A stretch of 64,000 bases of DNA from Perkinsus marinus ATCC 50983 (GCF_000006405.1 NW_003207237.1:130071-194070); one strand, 5' to 3'. Numbered from the stretch's first letter, positions 25,591-40,360 are shown. A program made the numbers and translations. The notes: a model not told the origin generated them from the sequence alone.

Positions 25591-27641
25591 TTAATCCACC
25601 TTGATCGAGCCGTATATGGCACGGACGAAGAAAAACGTCGCGATAAATCCAATACCTACCATAAATCCTGCGAATCCCACGCCAGTACGACTACTCCCAA
25701 TCACCAGAACTTACACCCAGTCAAGAGGAAGAAGGCCGCCGAGATCATCGCCATATAACCCACATAAACTACTATCGAGACCACATTCACGATTTGCAAT
25801 CGGGTTCCAAGGTACATCAAGGAGTAGCTGAGAGAGCGGTATATAACATTAATAAATCACAATGGACTACCACTCACCCGAACACATACAGTGCACTCGT
25901 TCCTGATACGAAGAAGCTTCGCCACCACCAACGGTAGTCCTCAGCGGTGAGCTGGAAGTAGGTCAGGGCTATTGACACCTCCGCACACGTAATGACGAGG
26001 ACGAGGTAAACAAGAACGACGAATCCGAAGAGGTAGTAGAACTGATGCTGCCATAACGAGCTCATGATGAAGAACAACTCCGTGAAGACCGCGCCGAAGG
26101 GCAGGATGCCACCAACCAGGCATAGCAACCAGGGCCTCAGGAACCAAGGCTGCGGAGGGATAGGTCGAGGAATCGAGTTGACTCGGCAGGGGAAACCAAT
26201 AGATTCTCTCTTATACGCTGCAGCTGCGCCCAGGTACACCAAGGGTACAGAAATCCCAAACCATAAAACCAAAACCTAAAACCGATCAACTGCTTTCACG
26301 TAAATGACCACCAAACCTTACCGCGAACATTGTCGTGAATGGTACTGCTCCTGACGAGCCTTTCGCCCAAGTCAGCAAGTTGAGGAAGAAAAACATCGCA
26401 AACACAGAACCTGATACCACATCACAAAAACATCGCATATGTTTCTGACGTAACTCACCAGGGTAGACTAAGGCTGTCAACATCGTAGTACTGCGATGAT
26501 GCTCAGATGACGTTGGTGCTAGGGTCTTCCCAAGTCGCCCAGAAACGTATCTGAAAGCACACACTGATAGGAAGAGTACCGGTTCATGAGTATTACCCAG
26601 CCGGAACGCCCATGAAGGCGAAAAGCAGGACCATTCCCTGCAATAAAGCTCCTCTATGAACCGGACTCAGAAAGCCCAGGGTCGCAAAGATAAGAACCAA
26701 CCCACACATAAGCAGTAGCTGTATTCCACTACCCACACATACACAGAGCAATCGTCTATGAGGTGGAGGTCGAAACACGTCTCCATGGACCATTTTCCAT
26801 CCTGCTTCCTCCTGAGCTTCTTCAGCGGTCATTTCTCCAACAAGCTCGTTGTACTTAGCAATATCACGCGCAAGAGTTCGGATGAGAATCATAGCCACCA
26901 TACCAGACAAGAACAACGCGATAAGCACCGAGTTAATGATGCTGAACCAGTGTATTTGGCCAGACCCTGGGGACATTTGAAGGTAGATGTCCCAGCGTGT
27001 CACCCATTCCTTATCGGGGTTCTCAGTCCATTCCACATCATAGGTGTATCTGATTATTCAGTGGAGTTTCATGACCGTGATATGGAAAACATATTTCACG
27101 ACTACTGCATATCACCGCGAATATCCGGTTTTTCACAGAGTATTACGCCATTCCACGTAAAACGGGTGGTGAAACTCCAGTGGGAGAATATACGTTTGGT
27201 TCCCTCAACTGAGCTCGTACGTTTCTTCACTACAGTATGAAAATTCACACACGATTTTCGTTAGAAGTATACAAAAATCAATGATAATTTCCCAAAATTT
27301 TCTCAGAATTTGATGACCATGTGCATATACTCCCACACTGGTCAGTCTACTGACACATCATCCCGAACCGCCTCCTACGTGATAGTCTCTGCCTTGTCGA
27401 GGTCAAGAGGCTCCAAAGAGGCTCCTTCGCTTTGGCAAACAGCCGAGTCACCACCATCCCTCACAAACTGCTTCAAACTGCTTGGTTCAATCTCAAACCC
27501 CACCACTCGGTAAAGCGAGACCCCGCTGTCGTCAGCGTCCTCGGGACGATGATACTCCAACTTGAACTTCAAATGATTGTGCAGAAAATACTGATCTTTC
27601 TGAAATCACAGCAACCTCAAGTGTTGGCGAACAGCTACCTT

Positions 27642-27687
<46 letters not shown>

Positions 27688-28647
27688 CAGTTGAACTCCC
27701 AGAGGGAACCCACTCATGACAAATACTTGATTCTTCTCACCTGAGATGCAAAACTCCCACATCATGCACTTAGCAATATTAAATTACCATCATCAGCATC
27801 TTTAGTCTCCTTCTGGGGATCTCTAACCATAAACTTCACGGCGCCAGGGAGACGGTCCACATTCATATTCACAGTATACCTAAAGCCTCAACATGAACGC
27901 CCGACGCCAGTCTTGGCAAATATACTCGCTTTCCTCAACTGAGCTCAAGAATTTTCTCGATTAATGAACTCGGATAGGAGTGTACAAAAACCAACAAGAA
28001 CCTCCCAAAATTTCCTCAGAATTTTCAAATTGGCACCAACCCATGTCATCGGCCATGTGCATATATTTCAAAACTAAGCCCGAGCGGACGCGAACCATTT
28101 TAACTTACTGGTCACGTATCATCTGTTTGATAGTCTCCTTAAGTTCAGCTGAGAGCTGATCTTTGCATGCAATCTGACACTTCAATGATCGCAGCATTTG
28201 GATTTTGTAACTGAGATGGAAACATGTCAAGCCCGAGATGAGAGATGGCGAAAATTCCTGTAAACCTACCTGGTCGGGGACATCATCTGTCCGCTCAAAA
28301 GTTCACCAAGATTAGCGCTCACTTCAGCTGATTTGTCCTGAACACTTAGCCCTGTTATAGAGATGAAGCACATACGCTTACAGCAACAACTCCACATTGA
28401 GAATTGACCGCATGAGTCTTGAAATAGTCCATCGGTAGTTGCGTGCGGACCTGAGGCCAAATGAATGTACATTAAAAACCATCATACGTACGCTGGTCAT
28501 TTCGTTGACTGAGAGAGGTACGTCCTCTCCCTCCTTATAGTCTCGTGGGGCGATACCGGGCAGGAGGAGCGAGGCAACGCTATGTACCAACAAAGCGAAG
28601 CATAACCAGGTCAGACCTGGATTCCAGTGCTTCGTGAGGGAAGCCAT
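25591..28647 (-). CDS. Transmembrane 9 superfamily protein (nonaspanin)
   Basis: TM9SF proteins are nine-helix membrane proteins of the Golgi and endosomes that help sort membrane cargo. The ATG at 28645-28647 is followed by a signal peptide and LLLPGIAPRDYKEGEDVPL, the family's N-terminus. Luminal blocks follow: RTQLPMDYF, ANLGELLSGQ, YKIQMLRSLKCQIACKDQL, VNMNVDRLPGAVKF, VMSGFPLG, and YRVVGFEIEPSSLKQF. The membrane part shows IHWFSIINSVLIALFLSGMV, ILIRTLARDIAKYN, GWKMVHGDVFRPP, FPCRVNSIPRPIPPQPWF, GGILPFGAVFTELFFIMSS and LTAEDYRWWWRSFF. The C-terminus IYGSIKVD fits the family's KxD/E Golgi-retention motif; stop at 25591-25593. About ten introns; two carry dispersed repeats, one begins with a long GTA microsatellite. 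Length and order are normal. Confidence 0.9.
27198..27340 (-). repeat. Intron repeat family, copy 5 (TM9SF intron)
   Basis: Minus-strand reading starts CAGTGTGGGAGTATATGCAC and ends in GAGCTCAGTTGAGGGAACC. It lies in an intron of more than 300 nt and is in sense orientation. A wider imperfect inverted repeat (about 27031-27190, GTGGAGTTTCAT paired with GTGAAACTCCAC-like sequence) flanks its distal end. Confidence 0.72.
27642..27687 (-). repeat. GTA microsatellite forming a splice donor
   Basis: Fifteen GTA units (CTA on the plus strand) start exactly at the 5' splice site of a TM9SF intron, after the exon ending ...GVQL. The donor GTAGTA is therefore part of the repeat. Confidence 0.8.
27928..28076 (-). 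repeat. Intron repeat family, copy 6 (TM9SF intron)
   Basis: Same core as the other copies (minus-strand ATGGGTTGGTGCCAATTTG, then a CTCAGTTGAGGAAAGC tail). It lies in sense orientation within the intron between the exon ending IRDQ and the exon starting YTVNMNVD. Confidence 0.7.
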
Positions 28648-28955
28648 ATTACAAAGGAACTATACCCAGTTTATATTAACCTCTAGACCGTTATAGGATA
28701 ACCCATTGCCAACCGACTGTAGAGTAACACAACTTGAAACACTTTTGGAGTGGTGTCGAACTGTATTCGATAGCAGCGCTTCCCGATACATTGTACGATC
28801 GAATCCCAGCGGTACTCAAGCCAACGACATCACGACTGGGCGAAGGGAGAACGTTTCTTGGTAACCCGAGACTGCCTCGAGACTGCCGAGACGCGAGATG
28901 CTCTAGTGGTGGGTATAAACATGCTCATCACAAAGTCCTCGAGTCGTTACCGTTA

Positions 28956-29095
28956 AAGGAGGGTCAGGAATGGAGNNNNNNNNNNNNNNNNNNNNNNNNN
29001 NNNNNNNNNNNNNNNNNNNNNNNNNNNNNNNNNNNNNNNNNNNNNNNNNNNNNNNNNNNNNNNNNNNNNNNNNNNAAGGAGGGTCAGGAATGGAG
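28956..29095. other. 100-N assembly gap flanked by identical 20-mers
   Basis: Exactly 100 N (28976-29075) are bordered on both sides by the same 20 bases, beginning AAGGAGGGTCAGG (28956-28975 and 29076-29095). The neighbouring sequence, 28648-29161, shows no gene. Confidence 0.95.
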
Positions 29096-29161
29096 TAACC
29101 TAACATGTCTCAAATGCGCAAGTTATGCAATTAGATTATTCAGACGTGCTCATCCTCACAA

Positions 29162-29306
29162 GCTGGTTTAGCACGGGTTAAAACGTCGAAGTTCGGAAAA
29201 TATTCCACATAATCGCTCATGTACATGCGCATTCCAACGCGGGGCGAAGCGTGTCCCGTAACTTGACCGCAGAACTTCTACGTTGGGTCGTTGGGACATG
29301 ATCAAG
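29162..29306 (+). repeat. ~145 bp direct repeat, left copy
   Basis: It starts CTGGTTTAGCACGGGTTAAA and ends CGTTGGGTCGTTGGGACATG. A second copy in the same orientation lies at 32182-32327, about 3.0 kb away, with scattered substitutions. Confidence 0.8.
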
Positions 29307-30259
29307 CTATGATCGAGGCCAATGTAACAGTGATCTTGCTGTTTTACCTTTGCCAGTTGTTTGGAAGACACTGGATTTATTCCTGCATGCTAGGTGTGGT
29401 GTTGGGCCAATGCATGGCATGTCGAGAGGTTCGGTCTTATCGCCACTCTCTACTGTTCAGCTGGCTAACATCCAGTCTCTTCCCACACTGCCACCCGGTA
29501 AATAATGCTATGCGGTGTAGCGTACCTTGACTTGCCTTCACGACGACGGATCGAAGGATCGACCCGATCCGATCGAGTCAGTCTGACGTGCGCCTCTTGT
29601 GGTAGGAGGACCTGCCCTGCAGGCAGTGCCCGCTCCTGCTGGCCAGTCTGTTAGCTGCGTTGTATCGATTGTTCGCCGTTCGACCATCATCAGCTACCTT
29701 TTTTGTTGTTGTCCGACTGTGCAGCCCTCCCTGTGTGGAGTAGACATGGCGTGCGTGAGAGTCTTGACCGCAGTTTATGTGTACATGCGTGAAGTGGTGG
29801 GCTGGGGTGGAATGAGTCATGCACGGCGGCAAATGCCGCCTGCTTTCGTCGTGCCGCCGCGATACTCGCACACGGGCCATTTCACGACGGACCTCGAATA
29901 AAGACAGCGGATCACCCGCGGCGTGGATGATGCGGACCTGTGTCATCAAGGCGCTCACTGTGCGCCGTGATACAGTGTGACGCGCCTCTTCGTATCGGTA
30001 TTCAGTCTTTTAGTGCCAGAATAACCTCTAGCACCGATCTAGCCTAACCACGTCAGAACGACATATGCAACCTAGAGTATACCAGAGTCAACATGATGCA
30101 AGTTTCATGTAGGGTAGTATGAAGTTGTGCACCGACGTCGCTAAGCAGTGAGTTGTGCGCTCAGAGGTTGTATGCACGGGTACGCGAGCTCAGGGCATGT
30201 CAAAACCGACAGTCAAGCAACGGCTCGCCTACATATTCCCTACAGATCTTGCTACAACA
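29307..30259. other. Repeat-rich intergenic region, no gene recognised
   Basis: This GC-richer stretch has overlapping frames on both strands of about 100-126 codons (29578-29958) that are out of frame with each other and without domain signals. I do not call them genes. Confidence 0.35.
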
Positions 30260-30844
30260 ATGCACACCTTCGTCAGCATCCCGCTCTTGGTCTGTCTGAC
30301 TTTCGCCTGGGTCAATCCCGCGGTCGAGAGGTGGGCTAGTGAGAGACGAGTCCGACCCTCGCTGTGTGATATCGAATATGACTCCTTTCAGAACAGAGAT
30401 CGTCAGGTTATCCCCCGTAGTGGATTACAATGACAACACCAACTCGACACCAGGCCACGGTACGTACAAATTCGGTCACGGTTACAGGTCATCGCAGAGG
30501 GTGGACTCTATCAGAAGCCCATCGGCAAATGCTTCATGCAGTCTAGTGGTGCTGTGACTGGTTGTAAATGCCATACCACTAACTGTTTAATCTACGTGGT
30601 AGGCTTGACTTTTCGATTTCCTGTTTAGTAACGACTTGATCAACCTCACCTTTTTTAGAACCACGAGACTCGCATAATCTATACAGCGGTATGTGGTGAC
30701 ACTTGTAAAAGTACCAGAACCTGTCAGAGACCTCGTATTGGAATAAGACAATGTAAACCGTTCTGGGTATGCAACATAAACTGCGACGTTAACGAGGTGA
30801 ATTCAGTTTACTCCGGTACTGGTTTACAAATGGCGTCTTCTTAG
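30260..30844 (+). CDS. Secreted cysteine-rich protein, 147 aa
   Basis: I do not recognise the family. Three exons (30260-30406, 30488-30598, 30659-30844) join in phase with GT-AG introns of 81 and 60 nt. The start Met is followed by a clear signal peptide (HTFVSIPLLVCLTFAWVNP). The mature part is Cys-rich: GKCFMQSSG, TGCKCHTTNCLIYV, CGDTCKSTRTCQRP, and QCKPFWVCNINCDVN, giving at least eleven Cys in about 80 residues, probably disulfide bonded outside the cell or in the secretory pathway. It stands alone between the two 145 bp direct repeats. The upstream in-frame Met at 30155 would bury the signal peptide, so 30260 is preferred. A host-interaction role is possible but is only a guess. Confidence 0.6.
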
Positions 30845-32181
30845 GACTGTCCGTTCTGGGAGGGGGCGTTCTGTCTACAGAGCGGGAACGTAGGGAAGTA
30901 TTGCACATACCACAACACCTACTAGGTGTCACCCAGTCTAATAACTCCGTCAACTATCATCGGTGCTGAACACTGATCAGCACACAATTATCGATAATCG
31001 CTCGTGAGCAATGTTCTTTGGTCCTACCACGTGGGCCCACTTTATTCTGTTCATGTTGGGTCTAACTCTCGGCCGGCTACGATCTTCTCTCTTATTCGAT
31101 CCATCTGATATAAGTGGCTTCCCTTACTCTACTACACAAGTTAGTATTTTCTGGGGAAACTAATGGCGATGAGCTCAGTCTCAGACGGTTCAACCTCGAC
31201 AACGGCGAGGGTTATTTCAATATCATCACAGTGTTAGTGTGTGATGTCATCCACTATCCATAAAATTATATTCCGAATGCCGCTTATCGACGAGAACCTC
31301 GATATAATCGACATAATGTAGACAGTTGTGCTGGCCACACAAGCGTGGGCAGTGCAGCAAACCGTGCCTTGATATCGATGGATTGTAGAGTACAACTTGT
31401 ACTAGTTTGATTCAAATACTTCGGTTCCAGCAGTGATACTGCCGCAGTATTCAATTGGGTATGTATATCCAAGCTGGAAGTTTCTACCCATCCGAGCCGC
31501 AATATATATCCTCACAGACGACGTTATGTTCACTTGTGAGATAAACTCGTTAAGCTTTCCTAGGTTAGTCTAGTTTGCATTGGCTACACTGGCAAGCACT
31601 ACCGTAGTGCCACTACGCTTCCAGCATGAACTTTTACTACTAAGTTAGTAGAAGTTCGAAAGCTCATGTGCGAGGAATAAAATCCGACTGTCATTTCTCC
31701 TGATATGGCCGACAAAGACTCAATATCCAAATCGGCACCATTTGCTCTGCTTTTTCTCCCCGGACTAAAATAGATCTGGGCCGGGACAACCCCACAAGCA
31801 TTTGGCATACCGCTCGCCGAGGAACGCGGGCTATAGCTGGGATGAATCACCACGGCTCGGCCTGTGGCAAGTCCCATTTATGCTCACTCCCGCATCGATT
31901 AACCTCGACGGTCCCTATACATTCGTAAATTTGTACGGGAATTGAGTCATGAGAGTGGTGAAATTCAGCCAGCTATCAGAGACAGCATGAGCTGTCTCTG
32001 ATAGCTGTCTCACGACAACGATAGTTGTACAGATAGTGAGTACAGACTCATTCTCAACAACTGCATCTCGAAGATTTTCCAGGGAAATCGTGAATAGTCA
32101 AGTTACTTTCTCGCTCATCCCGCGGAGTTTATTTTGGATTGAACTTGGCACCCTGGGCGTGCGCGCATTTCCACCAAACCA
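30845..32181. other. Intergenic, no gene recognised
   Basis: Only short frames occur here. One 92-codon minus-strand frame (31599-31877) has no recognisable content. A perfect foldback lies at 31971-32006. Confidence 0.35.
31971..32006. repeat. Perfect 16-bp-arm hairpin
   Basis: AGCTATCAGAGACAGC is followed by a 4-nt loop (ATGA) and its exact reverse complement. Confidence 0.9.
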
Positions 32182-32327
32182 ACTGGTTTAGCACGGGGTA
32201 AAGCGTCCGGACTAGGAAAATATTCTGCATAATCGCTCGTGTATATGCGCATTCCAACGCGGGGCGAAGAGTGTCCCGTGACTTGGCCGCAGAGCTTCCA
32301 CGTTGGGTCGTTGGGACATGATTAAGT
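32182..32327 (+). repeat. ~145 bp direct repeat, right copy
   Basis: It matches the unit at 29162-29306 along its whole length (CTGGTTTAGCACGGGGTAAA start, GGGTCGTTGGGACATGATTA end). It stops about 18 bp before the sirtuin start codon, so it may form the promoter or 5' leader of that gene. Confidence 0.8.
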
Positions 32328-32345
32328 TATCGAAACAGTTCTTGC

Positions 32346-36189
<3,844 letters not shown>

Positions 36190-36723
36190 ATGTTATTCGA
36201 AATTTCATGTTGATATCATGTGCTGTTCGCGGAGGTATTGTTGGGTTCTGGGGGGACCGAGGGGTATGGCAATACAGCGTTGTAGTTGCGTGTAACCTGC
36301 GTCAGTAGAAATAGAGCATCTGGTTTTCCTCGTCAACTTCACGGTGGTGTCCTCGGTGCTAATCCTATACGAGGACTTTTATAAGGATAAAATTTAGATG
36401 TACCATAACATTCTCATAACTTGAAACTCATTGAGTAGTGAAGACACGATGACACAATTTGTCAGAACACGTGATAGGTTACCAGGGGTTCTAGATCGGT
36501 CTCCGGGGCCGACACCCTGGCGCAATGGAAAGCTGTGTCATCATGTCTCCACTTCTCACGACGTAAGCTTGTATGCAAGAATTTATGAATGTATTTTGTG
36601 TTTGGATTTTATGTGGAGCGAATAGTATACACTAATTTGCAGTTCTAATGAGGGGATTTGCTCTCTTAGGAAACGAGTGGTACTCTCCAAGTCGTTTAGG
36701 TTATTCACATCCACCTATTTGCA
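36190..36723. other. Intergenic between sirtuin and UPF0014 gene
   Basis: About 530 bp with no recognisable coding frame. It should hold the sirtuin 3' end and the promoter of the next gene, both on the plus strand. Confidence 0.4.
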
Positions 36724-37680
36724 ATGCCAGCTCCTATCTCACCCGGCGGCATAGGTATCGCCGCTGCATGCTTGTCCATCAATGTAGTGATCTCCCTCTA
36801 CATGAAATTGGATATTCATTGGCGAGTCGTAGTAGGCGCCATCAGATGTGTGTGTCAATTGCTCATACTAGGGTTACTCTTCGCCACAGTATTCTCGAGT
36901 GACCAGGTTTGGCCCGTGATCTTGATGACTGTGTTCATGCTCAGTGTTGCCTCTTTTGAAGCGTATCAGAGGCCTAAGCACACATACCCCGGGTTCATGC
37001 GCACTATAGGCTTGGCAATGACTGTGAGCTGCTTCCCGATGGCTCTCATTATGACCAACTTCGTGTTGTCTCTGGGCAGTATGTGGTGGCACCCTCGTTA
37101 TTACCTCCCCATGTTGGGTATGATGACCAACAATGGTTTAAGTGCGATATCGCTCGCAGCTGATAGGCTACTAACTCAGCTTGTGGACAAAAGGGCTGCA
37201 ATTGAGGCAGAGTTGTTGACGTCGAGTCACCCTAGACAGGTTATACTACCGATTCACAGAGAGGCAGTTCGGGTGGGTATGATGCCGACTCTCAACACAT
37301 TAGCCGTAGTCGGTCTCGTTGCGATTCCCGGCATGATGGCAGGACAGTTATTGGGCGGCGCAGATCCACTGACAGCAGCGAAGTACCAGATAGTGGTCAC
37401 TATCATGATCGCCTCTACGAGTTCTCTTGCGAGCTTTGTTGTCACTCGGTTGATGCTGAAAGATTTGGTCAACAAAGACGGCACTTTGCGCTTCGATGAT
37501 CTTCACTTCAGAGGCTCTTCGGGGGCTGACTTTGTGACTAAGGTGGTATGCTTGTCGGTGGCTAAGCTCGGAGAAGTATTAAAGCTGGTTTTCTGCTGCG
37601 GTTGTGTGAGAAAGGCTCGTAGGGACGACGCTCCCTCGAGGACCCCTGAGCATACCAAAGGCCTTCTCGCACAAGCCTGA
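36724..37680 (+). CDS. UPF0014 family membrane protein (FetB/YbbM-like), 318 aa
   Basis: In bacteria FetB pairs with the ATPase FetA in an iron-export ABC system, and plant relatives (ALS3/STAR2) act in aluminium tolerance. The family pattern is clear: SVASFEAYQRPKHTYPG, MMTNNGLSAISLAADRL, and the signature VAIPGMMAGQLLGGADPLTA followed by AAKYQIVVTIMIASTSSLAS and TRLMLKDL. Six to seven hydrophobic segments span the first ~260 residues; the Cys-rich, charged tail (CCGCVRKARRDDAPSR) is extra to the family core. It is one exon. No ABC ATPase partner is visible nearby. The ATG at 36724 is right before the first hydrophobic segment. Substrate is not known from sequence. Confidence 0.85.
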   Translation: MPAPISPGGIGIAAACLSINVVISLYMKLDIHWRVVVGAIRCVCQLLILGLLFATVFSSDQVWPVILMTVFMLSVASFEAYQRPKHTYPGFMRTIGLAMTVSCFPMALIMTNFVLSLGSMWWHPRYYLPMLGMMTNNGLSAISLAADRLLTQLVDKRAAIEAELLTSSHPRQVILPIHREAVRVGMMPTLNTLAVVGLVAIPGMMAGQLLGGADPLTAAKYQIVVTIMIASTSSLASFVVTRLMLKDLVNKDGTLRFDDLHFRGSSGADFVTKVVCLSVAKLGEVLKLVFCCGCVRKARRDDAPSRTPEHTKGLLAQA

Positions 37681-38717
37681 TCGTAGAGATGAACCAATCG
37701 TAATCATTCAATGAGCGCGGGGTAATTTCGCGCTCTTATTTCTGTTTGGGGTTTCCCTTATTTGGTTATGTCACAGCTACAAGTACATTTGCCACTCGTT
37801 ATCTACTGGGGTTCGCGGTTTTACGTTTTTCCGTGTTTCTTTGTCCCCAATATCTTCATCGACTGACTTTGTAGAATGTGAAGTGTATTCCTACACTACC
37901 ATCTTTTATGCAAGTGTTGCTTTGAAAGGTCACCCTCGCTGTAAATCAACGGGTATGGGTGGGAAGGCATCGAAGAGTGGAACTCATGACGAAGAGTCTG
38001 CTAGAAACAGCACCACTGCTTGTGGGGGTCTTCGTACTGGTTATCCTCATGTCGATGAAGTCTAGACCAATTTTGATGTTTCTAGTCTTATAGTTTGGGC
38101 AGTCTTCAGTGTGTTGTTGACTAAACTCGGGTCGCCTGATAGGTGTAATAACAAGCTTATTTAATGCAAGTTTGCAGTGGGTGATAACGTTGTCCGAGTT
38201 GAAGGCTGTTAAGACTATGAATTAGTGTCATCCAACCCATTCTCATAGTGAAGATCTGTATATTCGTACTCCCTTTACAGTGTAAAACCTGGCATGTACT
38301 ACGAAACTCAGATCGTCCTTTGCATCCACACTCCTGTGGACTTGTTCTCTCATACCTCGTGTCCAATGAACATCACTAATTTAAACACAACAGCGTTTCT
38401 AAACACTATCAATTACAGCCATAATATGATGGCGATTATCATCATGGATGTCTACAACTTAGATAAGATGCTTCCTATCTACTGAGGATACGAATGATAA
38501 TGAATGCTTCTGCAAAGCATCCGTGCTTTAAGCACAGATCGAAGAACTCCATAAGAGAATCGATATGTCTGAGCTCCACGTGCATCGCACTTGAAGCTTA
38601 GCAGACACTAAAGCGGCACTCTAAGTGCCGTATAGGGATTGGTACAATACCCGAGTACCAGGGCTGTAGTCCATCTGAAGGAGGCAATTCGTTCATGAAC
38701 TCACGTCTTAGTTCATC
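37681..38717. other. Intergenic with two overlapping small frames
   Basis: A 36-codon frame starting MGGKASKSGTHDEES (37955-38065) begins with a good N-myristoylation pattern. It overlaps a 35-codon frame with one clear membrane helix (ETAPLLVGVFVLVILMSM, from ATG 37986). They cannot both be right and neither is supported by more than its motif. Short perfect hairpins start at about 38505. Confidence 0.25.
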
Positions 38718-39083
38718 TCACAGCATTCCGACACGTAGAATCTCGCTGAATCCTGCGAGTGCCACACAGACGGCCACCACGAATAGAATGATGATTACGC
38801 TGAGGAGGGCCGCTGTGATTATACTGCCTGAGACAATGGGGTTATAACAAGAGTATCGTATTGGCATCGTAGGATGTGAGATTTCCTTACTTGTCGAGTG
38901 GAGGACATTGCGAATGAGCGGCTGTACATTCTCTTGATGTTGCTTGACCATCGTTGGTATCAGAATAGGTGATTGGGAGTGAGGGAAATATCCCTGCAAT
39001 TTCCGCAACTTTGATTTTCCTCGTACAATCTCTGGCCCATGAGCACTCGAGTGGTCGTGACGTTTTCCATAGTGATGCTGCAA
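38718..39083 (-). CDS. Candidate C-tail-anchored membrane protein, 100 aa
   Basis: Two exons (39083-38891 and 38827-38718) join in phase over a 63-nt GT-AG intron. The N-terminal part is His/Lys-rich and polar (HHYGKRHDHSSAHG); the C-terminal 35 residues form one strongly hydrophobic helix (SSIITAALLSVIIILFVVAV) ending near the stop. That layout fits a tail-anchored or single-pass protein. No SNARE or other family motif is convincing. More coding sequence may lie upstream. Confidence 0.35.
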   Translation of the reverse strand: MQHHYGKRHDHSSAHGPEIVRGKSKLRKLQGYFPHSQSPILIPTMVKQHQENVQPLIRNVLHSTSKEISHPTMPIRYSCYNPIVSGSIITAALLSVIIILFVVAVCVALAGFSEILRVGML

Positions 39084-40360
39084 ATCTTGAGGATCTTACT
39101 CTCACTCGCAATCCCTCAACGTCACGCTGTTCAGTTATCAGACGATTACTTGCTCGGACTATCCACTAGCTATTTGGAACCGTCGTTTGCAGGGTGACCC
39201 TGGGAGTCACCCGGCGGCACCCCGGCGGGCAGCTGCGACGACACTGCCAGGACGACCCTGCCAGGGTCGTCGCTACTTCCAATTCTCGTGTCGGTTGCGT
39301 CTGGACCACGAACAGGCACAAGATGGTTGGAGATGGCTGTTCGATGTAGGCCTTCACTGGAGAGTTGGTGCAGCTGTAGCTGAGTTGAGATTTCTTGAAA
39401 TCTCAAGTTAGCCAACATCAGTAGTACTGATTCAGTACTAGATGTTGGCTGCCATAGCTGTGGCAACTTCTGCTCAGTAGGCATCTGGGTCATCTCATGC
39501 TTATCTATCAGCCAGTGGGGGAGATCCGCTCACATCTGGCTGGCAATTTAGCCGCTAGTTTGGCTCCTCGGCTGGGGCTTGGAATCACAGAGGGAATAAG
39601 TGTGGATCGGTTGCAAATAATTGGAAGACTCTAGATGACCATCTTGACGGAGAGGCCGAGTCCGATTGAGCCACCTACTGGGCTGAGCTGTGGCGTTCCA
39701 GCGCCGGCTACAAGACCGAGAGTTGTAGTGGAACGGGAACGGATAGCCTCAGTTGCGACTGTGAACAACGGTCTAGTTCAAGTGGTTGCCGACATATAGA
39801 GTTTGATGGTTGAGCTCCCACCGCTTGGAGTAACATGTGCGAAGTGCCGTGAACGTAGTTTGAGTAGAAACCATCGGTCCGATGAGAAGTTGGAGGTGTA
39901 GTCATGGGCAACTATGGGGATACGAGTCACCGGCGTCGCCAAACGAGACGTTTGGCATTACGCGAAGTATGAATCAGCTGCAAAGAAATATCGACAACTA
40001 CTCCCGACACGTCATAGAACACGACAGGACAACCTCTAAAAGGACTATATTTTATAGTCTATGAGCTTCCTCCATAAGAAGCATAATGAAGATAATGTGG
40101 AGCGGACTTCATTTTATAGTCCACATAGTGGACTCCACAACTTCCATCGGCAGAACCTGATGATTTGTATACTGCCGATCTGGATGGCGTATACAGGATG
40201 GCGGTATTACATAGTATAACCGTGGTGACAGAGTTCATAGCTGAAATGATAATATGATCAAAAAATTCGTCTGATGTCGCGAGCAGGACACATGCTTCGT
40301 ATTGGCAAGTTGTCAAGGTCACAACGAGAACCACCAATTACAGAAGCAAATACAGGAGCC
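39084..40360. other. Non-coding part of the hairpin-dense region
   Basis: Apart from the inverted repeats I see no gene with a recognisable product. A 92-codon minus-strand frame (40059-40337) may be a further exon of the small secreted gene at 40361-40612, but the join was not solved. Confidence 0.3.

Noticed and set aside
27532-27765. Minus-strand frame with a long Val run
   Set aside because: The Val run is the intronic GTA microsatellite; the true TM9SF exons on either side splice around it.
28734-29171. Open frames crossing the N run on both strands
   Set aside because: They contain 34 unknown residues from the gap and exist only because N has no stop codon.
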